NCBI RefSeq assembly: GCF_000340215.1
Contig: NW_006921532.1
Coordinates: 10,577,764-10,641,763 of the forward strand
DNA length: 64,000 nt
From: Pseudocercospora fijiensis CIRAD86
Taxonomy: Eukaryota; Ascomycota; Dothideomycetes; Mycosphaerellales; Mycosphaerellaceae
Reading direction: 5' to 3'
Shown: in pieces, positions 31,679 to 42,232 of the stretch
Layout of the letters: each line of letters begins with the position of its first letter
Position numbering within the stretch: the stretch's first letter is position 1
Position numbers and translations under genes: made by a program
Notes under the pieces: generated by a model
Databases searched by the model: none
Told to the model about the DNA's origin: nothing
Seen by the model: only the letters and a program-made list of their open reading frames with translations

Positions 31679-32665
31679 ATGCTACGGCTGCGGTGTTTCT
31701 GGCCACGCAGATCAACACCTCCTGTACAGAGCATTTCGACCGCACATCGTCCACGTCCACGTCTTGGCGACCAGAAGCAATGTTTTGCCTCCTCCATCAG
31801 TCGATGTCGAGGCGCGCCATGGACGGAGCGTGAGAGACGGCTTCTCGCGGATGAAAGCAATTCTGGCAAATCCGCTCACGACATCGCGACAATCCTGCAC
31901 CGTCCTGTAAGCAGCGTGACAAACGAGCGTTCAAGGCTAGGTCGTGCTGGTTTGATAGCGAATTGGAGCGCTGTAAAGTACTTCACCCCTGAAGAAGATG
32001 CCAGGCTGCGGGCTGCTACATTACAAGGCCTATCATGGGCAGCAATGCGAGAACAGTTCCCTGGCAGATCGCCGCGGTCCCTCCTCGTTCGCTCTCGCCG
32101 GCTATCTTCACCCGAATGTGGAGGCAGAGGCAGAGGGACTTCATACACCGCTGAGGAGGACGAATTGATTCTGGAGTCCATCCGCAAAGGGGTAAGGAAC
32201 TGGAAGGACCTGGCACAACGACTGTCTGGGAGAGGCTTACAGTCCATTAAATGTCGCTACCACAGACTGGTTTCGCCCTCCCAAAGGCTTCGTCACCTAC
32301 ATGCGTATCACACGTTGTGGGACGACGAGAAGACGGAACAGCTTCGAGACCTATCCGCACAAGGCCTCTCAAATGTCGAGATTTCCAAAAAGCTTGGAAA
32401 ATCGCCGGACAGTGTCCATCGCAAGCTTGTAAGCTTGAAGGCTAATCCTCCGGACTGGACGAAGCAAAGTGACCCTAGGAAATGGACGACAGATGAGGTT
32501 TCAAGGCTCGAAGCTTTGTACGAAGAAGGTCTGAGCTGGGCTGACATTGCAAACAAGCTCAATAGGCCTATTGGTGCGGTCGAGCAGAAGTTTTACAGAT
32601 CAAGCAGTCCGAGACGCAGAAGACAGGTGAAACCCAGTGGGACAAAGCCTTCATCTCCGCAATAG
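31679..32665 (+). CDS. Protein with five Myb/SANT-like repeats
   Basis: This intronless product of 328 residues is built almost entirely of five tandem Myb-like helix-turn-helix units. They lie at about residues 46-88 (PWTERERRLLADE), 100-143 (YFTPEEDARLRAA), 155-198 (SYTAEEDELILES), 211-254 (LWDDEKTEQLRDL) and 267-308 (KWTTDEVSRLEAL). Repeats keep the initial aromatic residue, and most keep a W in the second helix (LSWAAM, RNWKDL, LSWADI). A basic C-terminal tail (PRRRRQVK) may be a nuclear signal. A DNA-binding nuclear role is likely, but the target is unknown. The start lies 110 bp from the end of the transposon composite, so the promoter may be truncated or displaced. An upstream start beyond the transposon junction cannot be excluded. 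Confidence 0.75.
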   Translation: MLRLRCFWPRRSTPPVQSISTAHRPRPRLGDQKQCFASSISRCRGAPWTERERRLLADESNSGKSAHDIATILHRPVSSVTNERSRLGRAGLIANWSAVKYFTPEEDARLRAATLQGLSWAAMREQFPGRSPRSLLVRSRRLSSPECGGRGRGTSYTAEEDELILESIRKGVRNWKDLAQRLSGRGLQSIKCRYHRLVSPSQRLRHLHAYHTLWDDEKTEQLRDLSAQGLSNVEISKKLGKSPDSVHRKLVSLKANPPDWTKQSDPRKWTTDEVSRLEALYEEGLSWADIANKLNRPIGAVEQKFYRSSSPRRRRQVKPSGTKPSSPQ

Positions 32666-32945
32666 CAGATGAGCTGCTCAGATCCAGCTGGTTGACATGT
32701 ATGGGGTCTGACTATTCTTGGCTCTACTACAGCCGTCTTGTCATGTAATGTCACGATGTAATTCGACCACTGATTCAGGAAATGCGCGCCTACCAATGAG
32801 CATATCTTTCAAACCCAACAAATCGGCGCGGCACGGAGGAGCGCGTGTACTCAAAGCAACGCTGGCCGCATTCCTGCTTCCGCCGAGCCCAATGAATCGG
32901 CATGGAATGGACACAGCATTGCTTCCACGCGGCAATGCTGCACAC

Positions 32946-32954
32946 TATATTAAT
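32946..32954 (+). promoter_or_regulatory. TATA-like box of the secreted Ser/Thr-rich protein gene
   Basis: TATATTAAT lies 69 bp before the ATG at 33015, a plausible TATA distance. It sits in the 349-bp gap between the Myb gene and the secreted protein gene. Confidence 0.5.
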
Positions 32955-33014
32955 ATCGATCGCCAGTCAAAACAAGAACTGAATTGATCTCCGCGAGCAA
33001 AAGCACTTGCAACC

Positions 33015-34313
33015 ATGATAGCTCTCGCTGTGGCAATCCTTGGCATCTCCATATCCAGGCCAGCTCTGGCAAAACCACTGCCAGAAGATGGCCATGAAGC
33101 CTTTGTCAAACGGCCCATTTACTGCGACCAAGCTGGTGATGGTCCTGCTCAGTTCTGTGTCAGCTATCCCGCTGAAGGCACCGAGACTGCGACTTCCACT
33201 ATGATTGAAACTACATCCCTATACGGCCCAACAACAACGGCTGAAACGACAGTCATCTATACGACGACCGACACACCCTCGGCACTGCCAGCAAGCACTG
33301 TCAGCGTGACAGCGACTGAGCAGACGACAATTGTTAGCACACAGGATGCTTCGACCGCCTCTGTCACCTACACAACCTTTTCTCCCGGATGGAATGTTAC
33401 GACGACTGAGCGGACGACCGAAGTCTCGACCCAACCAACCACTGTCGTCTCAACTCAGCCTGCCAGCACGGTTACTTACACGACCATGTCGCTAGGGTGG
33501 ACTGTGACCACAACTGAAGTCTCGACGCAGCCCACGACCGTAGTCTCAACTCAGGAAGCGAGCACTTTTGTTGTTTCCACTGAGCCGGCCAGTACAATCA
33601 TTTCGACTGAGGAGGCCAGCACCATGGTCACAACTGAGCCTGCAAGCACAGTTGTCTCTACCGTGGAGCCCACGACAGTGGTCACGACAGAATACAGCAC
33701 ACTTCCAGCCATGACTGAAGAGGCAACAGAACCCGCCACCATTAGCGATGCTGCAACCACTTTCCAAGTGGGAGCCACTGCAACTCCCGTGTACAGCAAT
33801 ACCTCAATGTCATCACCCGAGTCCATGCCAATGAGCAGCACCGATGAAGTGGCTTCAAGCAGTACGGAAGCAGCACCAATGATGAGCAGTGACGAATTCC
33901 AAGCCACGCCGACCAGCGGCGACGCAGCACTGTTCACCCCAACCCCAGGAACGGAAGCTGAAACCACAGGTACTGCATCAGGTCTCCCGCCAACAGTCAC
34001 ACAAACAACAACGCTGATTATGGCAGGAGCTACAACTACGGTCTATGGCAGCGAAGAGCCTACTGGTGCTACGTACTCATACGATCCAGCAACTACTAGC
34101 GAGTATGCGGCGAGCACGACTACTTTCGGCGAGGCGCCTGCGGACCAGAGCGAGACTTCTACTGCGCCGCTTAATTTCCCGTTCTTGGTGTCGCCCATGC
34201 CTTCGTCGGAGTCGGAGGATGTTCCGGCTGAGACTGCGGCTACGCCTCCTTCTGCTTCGGCGACTGTTTCTGAATCAGCTGAACCTACTGACAGCGGTGT
34301 CCCATCAAAGTAA
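33015..34313 (+). CDS. Secreted Ser/Thr-rich repeat protein (mucin- or adhesin-like)
   Basis: The product has 432 residues. Residues 1-19 form a signal peptide (MIALAVAILGISISRPALA). A short mature head carries two cysteines (YCDQ and QFCVSYP) and a possible Kex2 site (VKR). The rest is a low-complexity Thr/Ser/Ala/Glu-rich region. Between about residues 95 and 225 it carries irregular repeats of the type VSTQPAST and VSTEPAST, spaced by YTT motifs. Such regions are normally heavily O-glycosylated, so it is likely a cell-wall or extracellular protein. No GPI-anchor-type hydrophobic tail is seen; the frame ends after SGVPSK. The last codons overlap a GTAAGC that could be a splice donor, so an unseen terminal exon is possible. 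No catalytic domain is recognised. Confidence 0.75.
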   Translation: MIALAVAILGISISRPALAKPLPEDGHEAFVKRPIYCDQAGDGPAQFCVSYPAEGTETATSTMIETTSLYGPTTTAETTVIYTTTDTPSALPASTVSVTATEQTTIVSTQDASTASVTYTTFSPGWNVTTTERTTEVSTQPTTVVSTQPASTVTYTTMSLGWTVTTTEVSTQPTTVVSTQEASTFVVSTEPASTIISTEEASTMVTTEPASTVVSTVEPTTVVTTEYSTLPAMTEEATEPATISDAATTFQVGATATPVYSNTSMSSPESMPMSSTDEVASSSTEAAPMMSSDEFQATPTSGDAALFTPTPGTEAETTGTASGLPPTVTQTTTLIMAGATTTVYGSEEPTGATYSYDPATTSEYAASTTTFGEAPADQSETSTAPLNFPFLVSPMPSSESEDVPAETAATPPSASATVSESAEPTDSGVPSK

Positions 34314-34605
34314 GCCAGAAGCGAATTGGGATCGCCAAGTTGAGATTGCAACAAGGAATATGGAACAGGGAATGAAGATTCTAGATAGTCACATGTAAGA
34401 TAGCTCATAGGTCCGCACGAAGCGAATAGTTAGGCAATTTCGAAGACATCCTCAACCAGATGTAGCGATCTGCAATTCTGATACTAGAACTTTACGCGAT
34501 GTGATCGTGTTCAGATGGAGGCCTAGTTGCTCGCAGTGTCTTCGATAGCCACTTGGCAGAGGATCTTTAGGCGAAGATTGATCAAGCTCATATACTGTAC
34601 AGAAC

Positions 34606-34639
34606 ATTAGGGTTCGCTAGGGTGTATTCTAACCCTAAT
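34606..34639. promoter_or_regulatory. Inverted pair of telobox motifs upstream of BFR2
   Basis: ATTAGGGTT (34606-34614) and its exact reverse complement AACCCTAAT (34631-34639) are separated by 16 bp, with a further TAGGGT at 34618-34623. They lie about 90-120 bp before the BFR2 start. AACCCTAA (telobox) is a known promoter element of ribosome-related genes bound by Tbf1/telobox proteins in many fungi and plants. Confidence 0.65.
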
Positions 34640-34727
34640 CGCGGCAAGCGTTCCGTCATCTCGACTTCTTCCCAAAAAGTTCCTTCGCGAGAACTGGATT
34701 AGAAATTAGAACACTATTGCTGTCGCC

Positions 34728-36342
34728 ATGGCCATAGGCAAGGGGCGCAATCGCGCCAAAGACTTCGAGGACCTGGCGCAGACTGGTGCGCAAGGTAAGA
34801 AATCCTCGGACATCCTGAAGATCCATCTAATCAATTTTCACAGATTTTGACCCGGAAGTAGAAGACGTTCCCGGCGACGAAAGCGATGCAGACTCTGGCG
34901 CGGAGGACGAAGACGAATTCGATGGTCGTGAACACTATGTCGATGTAGGGAAGAGCAAATTGCGAAAGCCCAAAACTGCCACACTTGGGCCGCAATATCG
35001 AGGCTCCAAGGTGGACCGCGATCAGCTGGATGAGGATGATGAGGACGACCCGTTCAGTAGAGGATTTGATGATGAGGAGAGCGATGCAGGGGACGGTATC
35101 GAGCTTGACGGTGAAGAGTATAGCGATCAAGATGGAGAGGGAGGCGACGATAGCGACGATCTGGCAGACGACACGAAAGGCACGGAGCCGAGCGAAGAAG
35201 ATGTCGCCGTGACACAAAAGGGCAGCAAATTGCGCAAAGAGCTTGCTACGGTGAAGCGTCAGGAGCGCGACGACGATGAGGACATGGATGGCTCAGGATT
35301 CAGCGATGAAGATGCAGCGCCCAGACTGCGGCAGGTGGACGACAGCATGATGAGAGAGCTTGCGGCAGCGAAAAGCGCAAGTCAGCAAAAGTCAGTGGCG
35401 GCATCGATGTCACAAGCCACGAAGATTGATGTGGAGAAGGGGAGGGCGGTGAAGAAGCAGCGCACAGGATTCGACTCGCTGCTCAACACACGCATGAAGC
35501 TGCAGAAGTCGCTGGTCGCTACCAACACCTTAGTCGGCACTCCACCTGAGAAAATTGAGGCAGAAAAGGCAGATGCTAAGCAGGCGCTTGAAGCGGCCGA
35601 GACAGCGGCCTACCGATTATGGAGCTCTGTGAATGGGCTACGGGAGGAGCTGCTCGCTGACAAGACGAATGGAAAGCGGAAGCAGATATCATTCACTATC
35701 GATACTCCTGTGCAGGACTTATGGTCACACACTTTGTCGCTGGAAGAAGGAGCAAAGCCGGAACGCGACGCAGCAATCAAGAAATGGCATCAAAAGACTC
35801 AAGATCCTATTGTGCGCTCCCAGACCGGTGGCCGTTTGAAAGAGACTGTGCAGTCCAGCATTATCGACGTGCTTGAGGAACAGCTTTCAAAAATGGATCG
35901 CCTAGTCAAACGAACTCAAGCTCCTCGCTCCTGCGCGCCAGTACAAGCTGCACAACGAGTGACCGAAGACGAGAAGATCTATGACGATGCAGACTTCTAT
36001 GGCGTGCTTCTCAAAGAGCTGCTTGAGCAAAAATCTGCAGACTCGGTAGCCGTCAGCAATATCGATGTCGGGTTTCAGATGCGAAGGGAGAACAAGACGA
36101 AGAGGAATGTAGATACGAAAGCTAGCAAAGGGAGAAAGCTGAGGTATACTGTGCACGAAAAGCTGCAAAACTTCATGGCACCCGAAGACCGGTCGACTTG
36201 GGGCGAGAGACAGCGTGATGAGCTGTTTGGGAGTTTGTTCGGGCAGAAGCTGGGACTCGATGAGAGGGACGACGGCACAGAGCAGGGAGAAGAGGATGAT
36301 GTCAACATGGAAGAGGCTGGGTTGATGATGTTCAGAAGCTGA
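34728..36342 (+). CDS. BFR2: BFR2/AATF family ribosome biogenesis protein
   Basis: Exon 1 (about 34728-34794) starts at the ATG near 34728 and ends in GCGCAAG before GTAAGA. The intron is 49 nt and exon 2 covers 34844-36342. The joined frame gives about 521 residues beginning Met-Ala-Ile-Gly and passing through KDFEDLAQTGAQDFDPE, as in other BFR2 proteins. A long acidic region (EDDEDDPFSRGFDDEESD) is followed by the AATF core (RTGFDSLLNTRMKLQKSL), then a linker. A C-terminal domain follows (KGRKLRYTVHEKLQNFM and LFGSLFGQKLGL). The family is nucleolar and needed for early 40S (SSU processome) maturation. The start coordinate may be off by one base. A telobox pair in the promoter fits the function. 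Confidence 0.88.
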
Positions 36343-36542
36343 GACGCTCAAATAAGCGTTTGGACTTCGCCATCACGTTGTCAAAAATGAGGCAATGACG
36401 CGTGGGAAGTAGCGCGCTTCACTTCACTTCACGCCGGGCGTTCTGCATGCGCGTTGGAGATTTTCCGACGCGGCTCAAAATACAGGCGTTGCAGACTTCA
36501 TCTTCGTCCCAGAAGCTCATCAAAACAACTTTCTGCGCACCC

Positions 36543-37702
36543 ATGGCGTCCACCACTGCGCTCGACGACCTCGACGACGAGACCGCTAAAACTGTCATTA
36601 CCTTGCAATTGAAGGATTTGAAGACCGTCGCCGCCAACGCAACACTGGGTGCTGATCAGGAATATGCATGGCATCTTGCTCGGCAGGAAGCTCGCGACTA
36701 TGCCGCGACTCGAGGCTTTCAGATCGACGAGAATGATGATTATGATGCAGACATGCAAGACGCTGCAGCTGCTGGTCCTCCAACCGCCGACCAAAGCCCT
36801 CCTGTCGCCTACATCCAGTGTGTCAGCTGTACTAGCGACGTCCCAGACAGCGACGCATACAAGGCCCACTGCGAACATGACTATTGCGACGGCTGCCTCG
36901 ATCAAGTCTTCAATCAAGCTCTCATCGATGAGCGATTCTACCCTCCCCGATGCTGCCAGCAAGACATTCCGTACGAAGATGTTCGCGACTTCCTCAGCGA
37001 GCGCACAGCTCAAAATTTCGCCGCGAAGAAACCAGAGCTTGATGATCCAAAGCGCATCTACTGTCACGTCCAGACTTGTTCGGCCTACATTCCGCAAGAC
37101 GCACGCGCAAACGACGTTGGTCGCTGCCCGACTTGCCCTGCCAGCACCTGTCTCGATTGCAAGGGTACGGCGCATGATGGAGATTGTCCAGAAAATGAGG
37201 CCACTAAGCTTGTCGAGGAGCTCGCTGCAAGGGAAAGCTGGCGTCGGTGTCCCTCTTGTCGCCGCATGGTAGAGCTCAGAACCGGCTGCAACCACATGAC
37301 GTAAGTTCAGAAGAAATCTTCTGCTGGCCTTTACTCTACTAACCTTCGTGGTTCAGATGCCTCTGCAAGACGGAATTCTGTTACATCTGTGGCTCTAGCC
37401 CATGGATGATTCCTGATCCATTGCGACCGGGCCAGCAGAAGCGCTCATGCAACTGCGACCAGTTCGACGAGCACCGCATTCTGGAGCGCGCCGAAGAGAT
37501 CGTGCAACGTGAGGGGGGTGGCAATGTCAGGGCAATGGCTGAGCATGTGCGCGAGCATCACGATTGCGAAGGTTTACATAACTGGGGCCGCGTCGATGGT
37601 GGATTCCACTGCGACGGCTGCAACGAGCAGGTACCTCGGTTCATCATGCGCTGCAGGGAATGTCGCATGCAGCGGTGCTATCGATGCACGAGGAACCTTT
37701 GA
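36543..37702 (+). CDS. RBR (RING-IBR-RING) E3 ubiquitin ligase
   Basis: Two exons (36543-37300 and 37357-37702) around a 56-nt intron give 367 residues. RING1 is at about residues 95-140 (CVSCTSDVPDSDAYKAHC; CDGCLDQVF; CCQQDIPY). The IBR follows (YCHVQTCSAYI; CPTCPASTCLDCKG). RING2 has CPSCRRMVELRTGCNHMTC, with the likely catalytic cysteine Cys249 in GCNHM. The intron lies within RING2, right after HMT. A Cys-rich tail follows (CNCDQFDEH, CDGCNEQV, CRECRMQRCYRC). RBR ligases form a thioester intermediate on RING2 before transferring ubiquitin. The start was set at 36543 (ATGGCGTCC) because an earlier in-frame ATG at 36402 adds a 47-residue stretch of no family character. Confidence 0.88.
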
Positions 37703-38349
37703 GGCAATAACATGTACATGGCAGCAGTGTAAATGAAGTGGCCTCGCAAGGAGAACGTGTCGGAAGGAATTGTCCGCGAGAATATTCCGGGCTGACCTTG
37801 AGTTAAGGGGACCCAGTAGTACTCCGATGCGCATGGATCGAAAATGAACAGCTAGAAATTCCAGCCGTCTTTCTAGAGGAATCAGAACTAGTTGACAAAT
37901 CGGGGAGCAGAAATTTACGCGAGAGCCATGTCCTGACGGACCACATTGACTCCTGCAATCGCGAGAGCTTGAGGATAAGTCCAGGCCGCGAAGCTGGAAA
38001 ATCTAGGGAGTGAAGATCGACTGAAAGCTGCAGAAGAGCATGAGCGCGATATTTCGAAGGCTTTCCTTGGACAAGATCTGACCTGGAGAGCCCTACACCA
38101 GACATCAGCCCGTGGAGCAACGCTTGCAGAGATGTGCATGCGAGTATGGATCATTCTGTTCACATAAGAAAGCTCGAGAAGGAGGCGCAGTGAAATACGC
38201 AATCTGAAGCTTCGGATGGCAACTTGGTCTTATACATTATCTTGCAGGATTTTGTTCCTGAAGCAAGGTCTATTGAACACAGCCCGTATGGCCGGTCTGA
38301 TACCTGGCTCCAACCTTTCCTCCACACCGTGCAAAATCCGACTGCACAC
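37703..38349. other. Intergenic region without recognised feature
   Basis: This lies between the convergent RBR ligase and GH64 genes. It should contain both 3' untranslated regions. No convincing coding, RNA or repeat signal was seen. Confidence 0.5.
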
Positions 38350-39708
38350 TCAGTTCGCACCGCCGACATACACAGTCAAAAGCTGTGGGCTTCCATCGGA
38401 CAGAGTCCCGCTCTGATCGATCCCCCCAGTAGGATTTACGTCGTCATAAGAAAATGCGTATCCCCTCCCATCCGGCTCGTTCTGGTGCACAATGGAGCTG
38501 TACACGTTGTGTGGTGCAGGCGCGTTCGTGTAATATGTGGTAGCGTGCGGTCCTGGCTGCAAGTTTCCACCATTCTGCATGAGCGTTCCCCGACTGAAGG
38601 CAGCGCAGAGACGCGGTACCACAGCTCTGTGCACGGCGTTGTCAGAGCCCTGAATTCCAAAAGGGCCTGAGTTGCAACCAAAAATGTCACCGGCGCTTGG
38701 TTTGGCGTATCCCCGATTATCGCCATTGCAGTTCAGATAGCCACCGCTGACCGTGCATGCGACTTTGCCGGCACCGGATTGGGTATCGATGCTCAGCGTG
38801 TTGGTGGTATAGAAATTCCATACTTGGTCCACATAGCTGGTCCAGTAGCCGGCGAAAGCCGCACGATTGGAGCTGACCATGATATTCGGGGCAATAGCAC
38901 GAAGCGCACCACCAGATCCCGCCTGGCAAAGATTCCCCCATGGCTGACGGTCCTTGTTCTGCTGGGTCTGGAGAGCAGCGCAAATCGTACCCGCAGCGCC
39001 CGCGCGAAGACCTTTGACAGTCGTCGTCGCTCCATTACCAGCGACCATCGACATCCCCAGCGCAAGGCCCACGAAATCTACATAGCTGAGGTTGGCATAT
39101 AGACCACCGGCATTATTTGTCAACTCCACGAACCCCCAGTCAATCGCTGCCGAGGGATCTTGTGGATTGGCGAACGAGGGCTGGACCTGGCCAGGAGCAT
39201 TCAAAGCTGGATTCCAGACGGAGTAGAAATGTAGATTTCCCTTGGCGAACCAGACTCGGGCGGCGGAGATGTAGTTTGGCAGAGTGACTCGGGTCGTGCT
39301 GCCTTTTGCACTGTTGAGGGGAATGGCGATGTTCGCGGTGACTTCCCTCGGTGTGGAGAACGAGGAATCGCAGGGAGGATAGTAGAAGGCTCCATTGGAC
39401 TGCAGGAAAACAATTTTCCCCGATGGATCCAATCCTGTGACATATGCGTTTACTGCGCCTCCGATGTTGTTCACCAGCGCCAACGGCAACCTGGAGTTCC
39501 CAGCTACACTGAAAACGTTGTCTTGCTTGTGAGAAATTGGGCTCGTGTTCGTGGCGTTGAGTGTGTTATCCTTGGTGATGACAATGTCATCCACTCCTCC
39601 TGGCATCACGGGGACCCATCTCCTTACTACGCTAGGTCCCGTTGGTGCTGCCAGCGCATTTCCAAGAAATCCGGCCGCTGCGGCCAGAACCGCGACATAC
39701 GAACGCAT
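38350..39708 (-). CDS. Secreted GH64 beta-1,3-glucanase
   Basis: This intronless protein of 452 residues has a signal peptide in residues 1-20 (MRSYVAVLAAAAGFLGNALA). A GH64-type glucan-binding and catalytic fold covers about residues 65-450. The conserved pair is visible as Glu195 in DWGFVELT and Asp211 in LSYVDFVGLALGM. Other GH64 hallmarks are LPLALVNN, YYPPCDSS and VWFAKGNLHFYS. Family members are laminaripentaose-producing glucan endo-1,3-beta-glucosidases. The protein probably acts outside the cell on fungal or plant glucan. It points toward the RBR gene (convergent). Confidence 0.9.
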   Translation of the reverse strand: MRSYVAVLAAAAGFLGNALAAPTGPSVVRRWVPVMPGGVDDIVITKDNTLNATNTSPISHKQDNVFSVAGNSRLPLALVNNIGGAVNAYVTGLDPSGKIVFLQSNGAFYYPPCDSSFSTPREVTANIAIPLNSAKGSTTRVTLPNYISAARVWFAKGNLHFYSVWNPALNAPGQVQPSFANPQDPSAAIDWGFVELTNNAGGLYANLSYVDFVGLALGMSMVAGNGATTTVKGLRAGAAGTICAALQTQQNKDRQPWGNLCQAGSGGALRAIAPNIMVSSNRAAFAGYWTSYVDQVWNFYTTNTLSIDTQSGAGKVACTVSGGYLNCNGDNRGYAKPSAGDIFGCNSGPFGIQGSDNAVHRAVVPRLCAAFSRGTLMQNGGNLQPGPHATTYYTNAPAPHNVYSSIVHQNEPDGRGYAFSYDDVNPTGGIDQSGTLSDGSPQLLTVYVGGAN

Positions 39709-40969
39709 GCTTGCTGTCGTTCAACGAATGTAATCGCTCTTCGATAGGTAAGGACTGTCTGTGTAGGCAAAAACAACCGTGATAATCTAATCTTCAAACG
39801 AAAGTATCGACCGAGGCGTCTAATGACCAAAAAAGAGCGACAAGCACGAAACGGAGAACAACCTCAAAATGCATCGATCGAAAGTGTTGCGAGCACTTAT
39901 GTACCTTTATGACCAGAAGATCCCGAGGTCATCCTCCCTCCTTCGACCCACAGAAATGCCACTCATCCGAGTATTGCGTGTCCTGTACGTTTCACAATCA
40001 CCCCAGCGAGAGAACGATGTCACGACCGCGGAAGGCGTGCAGCCACTCACTCGCAAGCTTTAGAATACAAAATCGCAGGAAGAAAAAAGGAAAATTTTTC
40101 TCCGAACGCTGTCTGTCATTGGTACGAAAAAAAAAACTCCTCTTGCAAGAAAATCGAAGGCTCATGCGTCGAACTCCTATCATAATCACAAGTCTCGAGC
40201 CGCTGCTGGTTGCACGGTCCTTGTCTTTTGCTAAACGGATCTAGAAACGAACGGTGGCCGATTAGTAGAAGTCTATACTGTATGTAGATGAAAGATAGAT
40301 AGGAGGGCAGGGCAGCAACGATACGACGTTTGAAAAAAGTCCCCGATCCCACACTGCTGCAGACAAGTGGGTCCGAAACGAAACAAGAAAACATAAAAAA
40401 AATCCTTTGCCTCTTCATCTTTGTACTACTACAACCTACCACGGCACTGAATCGTTGCAAGCCGAAAGCTCCTGGAAATCCGATGCGGGCTGTTGAAAAC
40501 GCAGGATGGGAATTCCTATTGGACGCAACCGAAGGAAAGATAATTAGAACTACAAGCAGGCTGCAGGAACGCTAGGATGGAAATTTCTCAGCCCTATGCT
40601 TGTGATTGGACAGGGCGGGGAAATCGATGATTTGAGCTTACTTTGGGGGAAGGTTTGAGGAGTCGGAAGAATGGATACACGGCTACGGCACAGATGGAAG
40701 GGTGGAAATTTGATGATGAGGGCGGTGGAGGATGCTGTGAGGAGTTTGTCTTGGAAGGCGAAGGCGTTGCGAAGATGACGAAGGCTTCCATCCATGGGCT
40801 AGCCGAAATAGGAAGTTATGAAGCCTCTCGGAGAATTTTCCTCGAGTGGCAAGGACAGTGTCGATCAGTGTGGGAAGCTTTCTTCTACGTTGGTCAGCTC
40901 GTGCAAGCAGTTCTCGTGCTGCACTCGACAGATTGCACGACCTTCAAGTTTCTCTCCCTCCTTCCTCTT
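39709..40969. other. Intergenic region, upstream of the GH64 gene
   Basis: This is a 1.26-kb region holding the promoter of the minus-strand GH64 gene, with A-rich tracts near 40075-40140. Toward 40944 it grades into the decayed MFS gene. No independent gene is convincing. Confidence 0.45.
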
Positions 40970-41875
40970 TCACGGAGAACAAGTACCAAGACTCGGGGGA
41001 AAGGGTCGTGAGCGGATCTGGTTCATGAAAATGCTGCATGACAAGCGGAGGTGGCTCGATGGACCTCTCTGCGCTGGTTTCGTTCTTCCAGCTCTCCTCG
41101 ATGAAGTCCTCCATCTTGACAACACGCCAACACTCCAGATCAAATAGTCGCGGATCGACCAGTTCCAGATGTAGCCGGACTTTTCTGAAATCGCGCAATC
41201 GCTCACGTTCCGGTCAGAGCTCCTTATTGTAGAGGATTTGAGGAATGTCCAGTTCGTTCTTGGCGAGGATGAGGCTGAGGATTCAGGAAGTCGAGGTTTG
41301 AGGAATGGGATCAGGGGACCTGTTAGGATTGCGAGGGCGATCGCGGTGGCTCGGAGGGGTTGTTTGGTAGCCGTATTTCTGCAAGAGGTGTTCGATCGCG
41401 AAGGGGGGAATGCTGCGCCTGAGACGCCGGATGCGCTGCAGAGGAGACGGTATGCCATGCCTCTTCTCATTCGTTCACCATGCTCAGGATGGGGTAGTAG
41501 AATATGACGAATCCGAGACCATACATTACTCCTTGGGTGAAGATGAGGGTTTGCAAGAGTTTTGGCGAAAGAACCTGCTAGGAGGGCGAGAAGACATATT
41601 GGCCATCCGACCAAGATCATAGGTTTTCGATACGTGGCGTAGCGTTTTGCGACGGGGATCATGATGGGAGCTGCGATGTAGGAGATTCCTGAGGCTACGG
41701 ATCCAACTACGGATATGAATGGGTTGTCTGCGAACTCGGGGATGTGCGAGTAGTAGGCTTGGAATACACCAAATGAGAGTGGATCTACGGGACTCACAAT
41801 CAGCACGCAGATCCAAGCAGCATTTCTTTTTAACGGGCTGCAGATAGGTTCCTCCCTCGCCTTCCTCCAAGCCAA
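40970..41875 (-). pseudogene. Decayed MFS monocarboxylate-type transporter
   Basis: The minus strand shows the N-terminal half of a fungal MCT-like MFS carrier in pieces. The first part, with FGVFQAYYSHIPEF, SYIAAPIMIPVAKRYATYR and LVGWPICLLALLAGSFA, stays in frame to about 41555. Homology then jumps to another frame with TLIFTQGVMYGLGFV and IFYYPILSMVNE, stopping at a TGA near 41490. It returns as GMAYRLLCSASGVSGAAF and, after another shift, LRATAIALAILTGPLIPFL and TNWTFLKS. One extra base near the TLQ/TLI junction and a deletion after VNE explain the breaks. The first loop also looks shortened. TM segments 7-12 are missing. The tail (41198-40944) encodes an unrelated-looking helical peptide of unknown origin. 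Confidence 0.8.
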
Positions 41876-42232
41876 GTGGTAGTGGTAGCCGCAGTACAGC
41901 CTCGGCTCACTCGTCCATCACGTGTATGCTCCTTGCACAGATGGACATCGCGGCTGGAGCAGTGATACTGTACGGTCTGCATATCGCTCCAGTCAAATGC
42001 CAATGCATGTGATATTGGCAGATTGACGGTGGTGTATAGAAGCTTCTTCAGCAGAGAAGTATCAATGCCAAGCTTGATGCCTTGGTGCCTCACGAAGAGC
42101 GCAGCCTTGTTCAAAGCACCGTGATGGCCAACCTTGATGCCCGCACGAACCAGCGAAACGAATTTGCTTCTCAATCTACACATCCCGTGACAAACAACGA
42201 CTACCAGTCCACGACACGACATCACCCCAAAC

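Noticed and set aside
36498..37295. Minus-strand 265-codon open frame
   Set aside because: It is antisense to the RBR ligase exon, which has clear zinc ligand patterns on the plus strand.
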